Origin: Exaiptasia diaphana
Lineage: Eukaryota; Cnidaria; Anthozoa; Actiniaria; Aiptasiidae
Assembly (NCBI RefSeq): GCF_001417965.1
Contig: NW_018384267.1
Location: 358,614-422,613 of the forward strand
Length of the DNA: 64,000 bases
Direction: 5' to 3'
This document shows positions 43,481-55,400 of the stretch, one piece after another. The translations under genes and the position numbers were made by a program. The notes below the pieces were generated by a model. The model searched no databases. It saw nothing but the letters and a program-made list of their open reading frames with translations, and was not told the DNA's origin. Numbering within the stretch: the first letter of the stretch is position 1; each line of letters begins with the position of its first letter.

Positions 43481-46400
43481 CCCATGCAAAGCCGTGGCAT
43501 TGGTCTTATTTATTTTGTCTTGTTTTTGTATAGTTGCTTCTAGACGCTTGCGCATCTCCTCCCTTTCCGTGCTAAAATTATGTTCCATTGCTTCTTTTTC
43601 TTTTTCATATTTCTCTTCGATAGTAGCCTTTTCTCTTCTGAATTGAATCTTCATCTCCCACCTTTGTCGTTTAAGTTCTTCATTTTCGGTTTGTAGCTCC
43701 TTTATTTCTTCTTCTAACGGTTTTCTTTCGCGACTCATTCTTTGAGCCATTTCTCCCTCTAATTTTGCCAAAACCTCCATTTTGTAGTTTGCTATACTTT
43801 TTTCGATGACATGTTTTTCTGCTGCGTAACCACCCTCTTGATTGTATACTCTTTCTTGAATTATCTTCCTCTTTTCTTGTAGTGTACCAACTTCTTTTCG
43901 TAAACCTTGAAGAGTTTCCTCAAATCGTTGCTTCTCGATGCTTAGTTTCTGTTCGTACTCAACCTCAAATTTTCTTTTTATGACCTTTATTTCCTTTTGC
44001 ACTTCTGGGCTCAATGGTCTGGCTTGAGCATTATTCAACTTGCTCTCTTCGACTTTAAGTTCCTCATTATGCAACTTGTCTTCAAGCTCTTTTCGCTTTG
44101 CCTCGGATTTTTCAAGGGCCTCCTTCATTTCATTTAACATTTCTTCATAATTTTCTCTTTCATGGCTAAGCTCTTTTGCATGTTCTTCTTTTAACTTGGA
44201 GAGCAATTCATTCTTACTTTGCTCAATACTTTCCTGAATTTCGTTTCTTTCTTTGTCAAAAAGTTCCTCCATTGTTTGCTTTTCTAACCGATGTTGATGC
44301 CTCATTTCTTTTCGTTGATGTTTTAGTTTTATGATTTCTTTTAACATATTCTCAATGTTTGATTCCATCTCAAATCGAAGTTTTTGTTGCTCCTGTTTTT
44401 CTTTTTCTCGTTCCTTTTCAAATTCCTCTAATAGCTTGTATTTTTGTTCTTTGAAGTATTCGTCGGCTTGTTTCATTTCGCGATCGATGTTTTCAATCTC
44501 ACTTGCATGATCTTGTAAAACCTGATTTAAGGTTCCTTGAAAGTTGTTTTCAAGATCAATATTTTTCTGTATTTCCTCGCCATAAACGTCTTTTTCGATT
44601 TGTACTTGCAATTCGGTCTTTTCTTGGTTAAATCGAACGTTTAGCTCAGCTTTTTCAGCTATCATTCTGTCTTCCAATACCTGTCTCATTGTTTTTAACT
44701 CTTTTTCGTGATCTTCCTTCTCTTTTCGTACCTTGTCGTCAAGCTCTCTTTGAAGTTGTTGTTTTTCTTCCTCAAATAAATTCGTCAAATCACCTTTCTC
44801 TTTCTTTGATTTTTCATTTAGGTCATCTAACTCTTGTTCGTGTTTTTTCTTCAATCTTTCTAAATCTTCCATTTGCTCCTCTAAGTCCTTCCTTGATCGT
44901 CGTTTCTCCCTCTCGAGTTCATTGTCAAAATCCTCTTGGATTTTGTCTTTTTCTTTTTTAAGATTATCACTGTATTCTTCTTTAAGTTTTTCGTAAGCCC
45001 TCTTTTCGAGCTCCAGCTTGTTGTTTAATATTTCCAATTCGCGTTTTTTCTCTTCCTCTGTTTTTGCCTGTTCGATTTCAAGATCTCTGATCTGTTCTTT
45101 GTATTTTTCTAATGCTTCCTTCATGGATTCTTCAGCGTGATCCAACTGCTGTTTAAGTGCTTCATTCCTGATTTTGATCTGTTTCAATGTTTCAGCTCCA
45201 CCTTCATCATTGTCCAGCCCTTCCTCGATCACCTTTAACTTTTCTTCTAAGTCACGGTATAAGATCAATTGTTCTTGAAGTTTCAACTCGGCCCCTTCTT
45301 TAGCCTCAAGTAGGTCTTTGATTGTGTCTTTTTTCTTTTGGTCTGTGTCTTCATCAAGCCCCTTCTCTGTTTTCAGGTTATCTACATTTTCTTTGAGTTG
45401 GTTCTTTAAGTTTTCAATTACTTTTTCTAATTCTTCGTTTGTCTTTGCCAAATCTGAAAGTTTATTTTCGAGCTTCCTAATTTGGTTTTCCATGGTTTTC
45501 GTTTCATTTGTTAAATCGTCATTGCTTTTTTGCAATTCATTGTTGCTCTTCCTGACATTAGCTAATTCATGCTTTAGTTCTTGGTATTGTTGTTTAGTTT
45601 TGTGCTCTTCTTTAATCTGCCTTTCAATTTCCTCTTTATCCTCGTCATCACTTGCATTTTTTAGTTTAAGTTGAACTATGTCATTAAGAAGTTCTTCGAC
45701 ATCTCTTTGGTACTTTTCTTTAAGTTCCTTTTCCTCTTCAAGTTGCTTTTGAAGCTTCTGTAGTTGAATGTCTTTGCAGTCGTCTGCATTGCCATCTTTG
45801 AGCTGACTATCATCCGGCATCTCGCCGGTAAGATTAAAACTTTCTCCAAACAAAGTATCATATCCCGAAGCCAAAGTGTCACTTTTAATTTCACTGAGTA
45901 GCGGTTCGTTTTGAACATCAACTGCAATGCTTTCTTCAAATGCGTCTTCGAGCTCTGATGCCAGCGATTCTCCCTGTAGAGAATCGAGAACACCATACTT
46001 CAGAAGATAGTCTTCATATTGTTTTATGACATTCCCAAGATTTTCGTTGCGTTTTTTCATTATCAATAGCGCAATTGGTCTCTTGTCTTTTTTAATAAGC
46101 TCCTCAATACTTTGGTTATCAAGATCATTGATGTCGTCAATAAAATGCTCTCCTATTTTTTCCTTCAATTTTGAGATGACGTCATTAGGACTTGGTGATT
46201 CTTTGCTCTCATAGCATGCCAAAACCTCTTCTAAAGTATCATTGCTTTTTTTCATTCTCTTAACAGCAGGAAACCAGTCTTTGAACTCGTCATCTTTCAA
46301 TTTTTCACTTTCTTTGTCCGTTATCAAAGAAAGTTTTATTAACTCGTCTGTCAGTTTAGGCCCTAGTTTTCCACTAAATTCATCAAGGCGTTTGTTAAGC

Positions 46401-49400
46401 ATCTTATTAACATCTTTTAGATTTTGAATGGAATCTTCATAGTCATTCATCCTGTCCAGCATCGAGACACCATCATCACCTTGACCTGCTAGCTGCTCCA
46501 AGACGGCTTTTTCTTTCTCAAGCCTTTTCATATTATCTTCATATTCTTCAACAACTTCGGCAAGAGTCTTGTTTTCTTTTTCCATCTTCTGAAGAGCTTG
46601 AATGCGATTTTCGCTATCTTGCTGTTTCATGAGATCGTCCAAGAAATCTTGGCGGAGTGTTTGTGCAAGTTTTTCCAAAGTATCCTTTAGGTCGTCAATT
46701 TCAGTTTGTAACTCATTGTGCTTGTTCTCAAATTCCTTCTGTGCTTCCTTGTTGGCATTTTCAAGCGTTTGAATCTTGTTTTCATATTTTGAGATAAGTT
46801 GTCCAACGTCGAGATCACCAGATAAGCCGCTTAAGGCATTTTTCAATGAAGCGTTTTCTCTTTCAAAGAAATGACATTTACCCTGGTAATCATCTAGTAC
46901 GCTTGATAATGGCTTATCCTCTTCTGCCATCTTGTTGATTGCTTCAAAATCAGACTTTTCGTGTTTTATTTTGACATTATCGGCATCTTTATCATGAATA
47001 TCTTGCTTCGGCTGTGGTTCATATTCAATTAGCTTTTCATCTTCTATCTTCACTGTTTTCCTGTTATCGTCCACCTCCTGTATATTCAACTCACAAAGTT
47101 CTTTAAAAAGTTTTGGTCCGATGCTCAGTTCTAAGGTATCAAGTTCTGTTTTCAGTTGTTCTTGATTTGTCAACATTTCTTTAAGTTGTGTTTCGTAATC
47201 AGCAATTACTTCTTCTAGTGTCTGGTCAAGCTGTTCCATAATAATCGGAGCTTCCAATGACGAATGTTCAATATATTTCCCTTCTGCTTTCTCTCTTTCC
47301 TCTTCTTGATCTTTCCCAATTTGTTTTTCTCCTTTTTGTAAACTTTCAATCGTATTCTCATATTTTACTAAGTTCACGTCAAGCGGAACTGTCCTTTCAC
47401 TCGTGGACACATCGATAGTTTTCTCTGTTGAAGTAGCAGCTTCTGTATCTCTAACATTTTGACTCTCTGGTATATTAATTCCCGCTTGGTCTATCATTGG
47501 GGTACCCCTTGGTCTCCCCTTCAGCTGATTAGACAATTTTGTCCCGAGTTTAGCATCTAAAATGGTTAATTCGGTATTAACTATAGCATTTACTCCCTCT
47601 AATTGTTCGATTTCCTTCTTATAAGCTTCTTTAATATCATCGATTGAAATTGGTACTCCATCTTTGCTTTGTATAGAACCAAGGATGTTTCGCTCTTTTT
47701 CGCCCTCAATTAATATGTCTTGTACTGTTTTGCCTTGAGTTATTAGTTTTATTGACTTATCCAGAGCTTTTTCTATTTCATCGGATTGCTCATCTATCTT
47801 CGTAGTTGCCCCTTTCTCATCTTTTTCTATCTCTAAGGTGTCAGATACCAATGGAAGTTTAGTGTCACTCTCCAGTCCTTTTTCATTTACTTCAAGTGAT
47901 ACATCGTAGTTTCCTTCGTCAGATTTCTGATGTTCTCTAAGCCTATTGAACAATATAGGGCCTAGTTTTTCATTTAATGCGTTCAAATCTTTGTGCATCT
48001 TATCATTCTTACTTTCCAGCTCTTCTATTTCTTTCTTGTAAGTTTCTGTAATGTCATTCAAAGAAAGCGGAATTCCACCGCCACTTTGAAGTGATCTAAA
48101 CATTTCGCGTTCATTTTCATAATCAGATAACATGTCTTCAAGTGTCTTGCCTTCGTTTAAGAACGTTATTGGTTCTTTGAGATTTTTGTCTTCTAAAGGA
48201 AATTCTTCATCCTTAACCTTGGTAAACACAAATTTTCTCCAGTGGCCCTCATCCTTTGAAGTGAAATTGTGAGGACTTTCAGAGGAGGTGACGTCTTCGT
48301 CTTCGTCCATTGCATGTTCATGGCTCTCCTCAAGCTTATCTACTTTTTCTTCTTTAACGGGTTTGTCCTCTTCAATATTATCATCACACTTTAGGTGTCC
48401 TTTCCTTTTCTCTTCGTTTTCAGTGCCAAGCAGCTGCTCAGACGATAATATTGCATACGAAAGATGAGGTCCTAATGCGGACTCGTACCTATCAAGCGCA
48501 TCTTCATATCTTTTTATTATTTCTTCGAGGGTCTGATCCTTTTCTGATATATGAGCAAGAGCTTCAAGATCAATGGCTTCTGCTTCCTCTGATTTATCTT
48601 CTATTTTTATCTGTGATAAGCTTTCGATAGCTTTCTTTTCTTTGCTGGATTTATCGTTGACTTGAGACCCATTGTCTGATCCCTGAATCTTTCCTTCATA
48701 ACTATTGGCTTCTGCTTCAATATAGATTTCTTCATTGTTTCCTTCATTGTCTTCTTGAGATAAGGTGACAATAGTACTTCGAGTGTCTGGTGATTTGCTT
48801 GGCTCGTTGCTCATAGAGAGAAGGATTTGTGTCAAGTTTGGACCAAGTTTTTCATTGAGAGCTCTTAGATCGTCACTCAAATCTTGTATGATATTTTCAA
48901 TTTTCGTGTCACCATCCCCAGTAAAATACGGCAATAGCGTTTTATGCAATATGTCTGACCTATGTTTTGCTTGCTCATTAATGGCTTCTCCCTCATTCTC
49001 GACACGGTCATCACCATTTGTAGGAGTAATTTGTGCGTCTTTTTCTACATTCACCTCATCCAACAACTGCCCTTTCTTTTCTGCTTTAGCTTCATCTTTG
49101 TTGTCATCCAAATGCGCTTTCTCTTTTTTGCTTTTGTCAACTGGAATAGGGTCTGTTGCTTCAAGCAGTAATTTTGTAGTATCTAAGGAAGGCTCAATAG
49201 ATGGTGTTGCTTTCATCTTGGCTTCATCCTCTTTTCCGTCATCTTTACCTGTGTCTGTAACTCTACCGTGTGTTTCTCCATTAGGTTGATGTTTCTTGAG
49301 TATCATATCACATAAAGTTGGTCCTAGGGCATTCGTTAGAACTGAAAGATCATTCTCGTAATTCTGAATTACGTCTTGAAGTGGAAAGTTGTGCTGTTTC

Positions 49401-52400
49401 ATCAGTTCAGTTGCTAATATAGGACTAACTTGTACATCATCTTTCAGCCTTTGCTTGATATCTCTGTCTTTTGAAGGAGTACCTATGTCATAAGTTAATG
49501 TATCATCGTGGTCCTCTCGAGTTTTGTTATCTTCAGATTTAATTTGCATAGCCTCATCTTTATATTCTTTTCGCCTTTGCTCTGCATTATTGTCTTGGTC
49601 CATGGAGCACTGCTCTCGGAACTGATATCCCAAGTTTCTTTGTAAATTGCTTTCTTTAGGCGGCGAACCTGAATAAAACTGCTGTGGAAGATTTCTCTGG
49701 AAGTTGTTGTCTTCTAATTCTAATTCTTGAATTATTTTCTGTGAATATTTTTGCTGGTCGTCTTCTCCTAAGTCCGATTCAAGTACAAACGATTTAGTGC
49801 GCTTGTCTTTCTGATCTAAGACTTCAGATGATGTCACTTCAAAAACTTTATCCTGTGTTACATCAGGTTTTTCCAGAATTTTACCTTTTTTGTCATCACT
49901 GTCGTCCAGTAGAAGTTGAGTTAAGTCAGGACCAAGTTTCGACTTCAAACAACTCAATTCAATTTCTAAATCACTTATGATATCCTCCAATGTCATATCC
50001 TCTAACCTTTCCATTGTATTATCTATGCTATCTGAACTTTTGATCTTCAGACTTGATTCTGGCATGTCTTGTGTGAATGGTATTCTATTATCACTTTCTT
50101 CAGAATTGTCAATTTGTTTTTCTGGTTTCTTGTCTAGAATGTGTTTTCCTTTCTGGATGTATTTTTTGTCTCCTTGCTTATCTTTTTCCATAATATCACA
50201 AAGCTCTGGGACTTGATTACAAATTTCATCACTGTCTTTTTCATATTCTGTGCTAGCAGAGTTCAAAACCGCATTTGTTAGATTTGGTCCTAGTTTAGAT
50301 TTTATAATCTCGAGTTCGTTTTCATACTGTTCAATGATACCCTGTAGAGTTTTGTCTGGTTTTCTAAGAAATTCTGTCGCTTTAAGATGCATGATATCCA
50401 TTTTGTCATCAACCTCCGTTAATGGTTCTGTCGTTGATTTATCGAGTTCCGATTCGTCTTCATTATTACCTTCACTATATTCGTGGGATGCACTGACTTC
50501 AGCGCGTTGAGAATCAGGTAATGCTGCGCTTGGATCAGTCCTCATGGCGAGCAGACTCTGAGTCAAGTCTGGTCCAAGTTTTTTATTGAGAGTTGTTAGA
50601 TCGTCAGTCAAGTCTTCTATAATGTTTTCAATCGTAACCTTACCATTCCCGGTAATATAAGGCAATAGCGCGTTTTGTAATGAATCTGAACCATGTTGAG
50701 TTGGCTCGTTGATGAGTTTCCCCGTCTTCTGTACATTGCCATCACTATCTGTAGGAGCAATTTTTTCGTCTTCTTTGCCTTTTACCTCATCCAACAACTT
50801 TCCACTCCTTTCCGCTTTCGATTTATCTGTACCGTCAGCTAACTGTGCTTTCTCTATATATTTTTGGGTATCTTTCAGCTTTTCCGTTTGATCAGGTGTT
50901 GTAAAATCACGAATTATTGTTTCGGTACTTAAGGAGGACTCAATAGGTGGCTTAGTATTCCTTTTAGATTCATCACTCTGTTCAGAAATTGAAAGGTCGC
51001 CCTCTTTTTCTTCATATCCACTTGTTTGTAAAATTTCATCTTGTATTTGTTCAGTTACCTCATTTTTCTTAAGAATCATATCTGATAATGTGGATCCAAG
51101 TGCATTCTTTAGAACTGACAGATCATTTTCGTATTCCTGAATTATTTCTTGAAGTGGAGTGCTCTGCTGTTTCATGAGGTCGGTCGCTAATAAACGTTTA
51201 ACTGACATGCAATCTTTTTGGTGTTGCTTAGTATCCGCTTCTTTCGATTGAATGTCTTCAAAACAAGCTGCTACTTCATTAATACTCTCTCCCCTCTGAT
51301 CATTTGCATATTTTAGTGGCCTTTTATCTTCTTCATCGTCTATTCCCCTTCTCTCACCTTCTACGACATTGCCTTTAGCCATAATTGGTTTCTCATGGGA
51401 ACCGGATCCAATGTTTTCTTGTGCATTACCTTTATTGTTCTCTAATTCTTGAGTTGGTTCCTGCGAGTACTTTCTTTGGGCTTTTTCTCCTAAATTTGAT
51501 TCTAATAAAGTTGGTTCAGGGTGCATGTTTTGCTCGTCAAGGACTTCAGAGGACATCGTTTTTTCTTTGCTATCTGCAACTTTTTTTCCCGGAATTTTAA
51601 GTTTGTTTTTATCACTATCCTCCAATAGAAGTTTTGTCAAGTCAGCACCCAGTTTTGATTTCAAACAATCCAATTCATTTTCTAAATTAATGATGATATC
51701 CTCCAATGTCATGTCATCTAACATTTCTATTGTATGGACCGTGTCATCTTGCTTTATGATCTTTAGATTGCTTTCCGGCATCCCTTGTGTGACAGATTTT
51801 CTCTTGACATCTATATTCTTTTCTTCACAATAGTCAATTTGCTCATTTGAGTTGACTTCTAAAATGCCCTTTTCCTCGCGGGTTTCTTTTTTACTCCTTT
51901 GTTTATCTTCCGACAAGATATCATAAGAGACCGGTCCTTGATCACAAATTTTGACGTCGGGTGGTTGATTTTCATCATTTCCCTTTTTATATTTCTTACT
52001 TTCTGAGTCTACAACTGCTTTCGCTAGATTTGGTCCTAGTTTCGATTTCAGAATATCGAGGTCGTGTTCGTATTGTTCAATTATGTCCTGTAGAGTTTTG
52101 TCTGGTTGTTTTACAACTTCTATTGCTCTAATAGGACTAGGGAAACTTTTTTCATCCGCTTCTGATGATGGTCCTGCAGTTGGTATGTTGATCCCTTGAA
52201 GACTTTCTTGCATGTTTCCTTCCGGTTTTTCAACTGAATCCAAAACGTTCAAAGGTGCGCTTTGCCCAAGAGTTTTTGCATCATATTCAAGTCTATCAAC
52301 CATTGTGTAATCAAAACTTGGTTTAATGTGTTCAGTGCTGGGCTCCGAATAACTGCGTTTGTCTTGGTGAACTGTGTCTTCAGAAATTTCATTAGTTCCA

Positions 52401-55400
52401 CGTAAAGATGGCTTAGCTTTTTCGTTAAGAGGTATTTCTTTAGAACTGATAGGGCGTCTCTTCTCTTCTGGTGTTACTTGCTCAATTAATGTAGCACCAT
52501 GAGAACGTTTTTCAAATTGTTTGTCCCTGAAAGGAATCTCTTTGATATCATTTGGACGAAACTGTCCCTCTCCATCACAAGGAATGTCTTTCGAAATCTG
52601 AAGATCAGTTTTGTAATCTGATTGCGGCTTAGAAGCCGAACGTTTAGTGTCAACGATGCCTTTGAAAAGTTCTGGTCCCAATTTCGCCTTGAGAGTTTTC
52701 AAGTCATGTTCATAACCTTTAACCACTTCTTGTAAAGTTTTATTCTGCTGTTTCATTTGAAGTGGAGCTAGCATATCTCCGTCACTTTGAAGGCTAATAT
52801 CAATATTGACGTCTAGATCAATAATTTCACCAGATTCCAATGAACCCGTTTCATCAGAATCACCTTTTTTTACTTCTCCGCTACCGTACAATTTGACGTT
52901 ATCCAATGTAATCTCTCCTGGCTCTAATGAGCTTTCACGTCGTTGTTGATCTGCAACTCTTTCGCTTTGTTTACTGGCTATCTTTTCATATGGCACTTTA
53001 ACATTTTGTGTCTTGATATCCTCGACTGTAGAAGATTCCGTTCCAGTTTTAGATAGGTCGTCATCTCTATTTGTTTTTGGAGGTGAAGTAGATGTTTTGG
53101 AAAACATTTCCTTCTCGAGAGCATGTCCATTGTCTTCAAAATTCCCAGTGTCAATAGTTGGCTTATTTTTGATAAACTGATCTTTTTTATCAAGTTCATC
53201 ATCTCGTCTAGATGTATCTAATAAAGACTTATACAGCTCTGGCCCAATTTGTGTTTTTAAAGTTTTCAGATCTCCTGTGTACTCCTTGATGACGTCTTCA
53301 AGTGTCATATCGTCATCCATCATTTTCTGTCTAGGAGATTTTACAATTACGTCTTCACTGGCATTGCTTGCGTCTGGGAGTACATGAGACCCTTCGGGTT
53401 TTACAACAAATCCTTTGCTCTGAGCATCAGGGAAAACATCATTAACATCGACATCAAGTAATTTTTGACCACTCTTTCTGTGATTCAAAAGATCTTGACC
53501 CTCACTTTCTCTCTGAACTCCTGATATTTCATTATATTCATTTGACTGCAACATATCTTTATCTTCTTTCTCTGGTGGCCTTTCGTTTTTATTCTCTGTG
53601 GAAAGAGTTGTACCCTCAAGTACTTTACCAACATCTAGTACACAATCATAAAGTCCTGGACCCAGTTGTAACTTTATCGTATCCAAATCGCTTTCATATT
53701 CCTTTAGTATATCTCCTAATGTCAACTTGTCCTTAGCTATCCGAATGGGTGCCTTTAGTTTACATTGCTCCAGCAACGGATTTTCCTCGTCTGGAATAAG
53801 AAGTTTGTCTGAAATGTTTACCACCCCTTTTTCAGTTTTAGCACTTTCCGGGAAGTCACTTTCAGTTACTATACCATGTTCATCATCACACGCACTAAGC
53901 TTGTACTGGTTAGTTTCGACATTGTCTTTTTTGGACATTCTTTTTGGCTTCAATCTTACAGAGAGTGGAAGTGTTTCCTCAATTGGCTCATTACCCCCAT
54001 TACTCGTCGACACTGGTTCTTTAAAATCTACTTTTGTTTTATTAATATTGTTGTCACTTGTTTTGCCTAACATGGGCTTTAAGTCTTTTTCACTCTCCCT
54101 GTTTTGTTCTAGCAATGCCTGCGCAAGCTCATTACCCAACATGCTTTTTAAAGCGTTATTTTCTCTTCCAAGAAGCTCGAGCTTATCTTCATATTCTGCG
54201 AGTACATCTTCCAGGGTAATGTCCATATCTCTCATTTTATGTTGTGGCGTTTCTAAAAGGCTATAGCTGTACATTCTAGAGTCTGGATGTTTTTCAACCT
54301 CTGTCAGCTGCTTAAGGCATTCTTTGTCCTTTATATCTTTGAAGCCTTTACCAATGTCTTCTTTGATCTTAATATCAAGAGATTCTTGTGAGTCCTCCCC
54401 GTCTTGCAAAACATTCTGACTTTCAAGTACATTTGAAACTGCTGGTTTTATTTTGTTGCTATTTTCCCCTTGAACGTCTTGTGACTCTTTCCCTTTTGCT
54501 TCGCGTGCAGACTGTAGTTTTTCCTCAGGAGCAATACCAAAGACAGACTTCTGAAGGGTGTTTGGCTTACAAGCACCAAGTATGGATTCATATAATCCGG
54601 GACCCAATCTTGACTTAAGAGTCTCCAAATCGTTTTCATATCCTTTTATTATTTCTCCTAATGACATACCATTCTCGGTCATACGAATAGGTGCTTCAAT
54701 TCCACATTTTGTTAACAACTGATTATCAACCTTTGGATTTGTAATTCTAGGACTCCATTCCGTATTTACTTCTTCTCTTACCACAATCTCCTTGTCGGTT
54801 TCCTGGAGAGTGCTAGCGTGTTGTTTGTTGTGTGCACAATCGGGCTTACTGACTGGCTTCCATTCTTCCTTGTCATCTATGGACTTTTGACTCGAATCTG
54901 TTCTTGAATGGAAAAGTGGAAGCTTCTCTTTTTCTTGTTCATCTTTCTTGTATTTTATCTCAGGTGCCTTGAAGTCTACGTTTTTGTCCTTAGGGTGTTT
55001 TTCTATCTGGTTTTCAAGTTCTCCAATAGAATCCTTTGATATGCTATCGCTGTTGATGCTATCCCCACATTCTCTTTCTCCATCTTTTTTAGACTTTGTA
55101 AATCGTGATGGCTCATCATATCTTTTCTTAGCTAGCTCTTGTTCCTGGAATTCTTCTGAATTGTATTGGCCATGTATCTTTTCTGTTCCTTCTGAAATTG
55201 GTTGTTTTCTACTTGAGAGGATTGCGTTGGGCTTGAAATCATGTTTGCTTTCTGAACCGATCTGCAATAATGCCTTTGAAAGATCGTTACCCAACATGCT
55301 TTTCAAAGCGTAGTTTTCTTTCCCAAGATGCTGAAGTTCATCTTCATATGCTACGATTACTGATTCAAGATCGTCGTCATTGTCTTTCATAATTGTCAAA

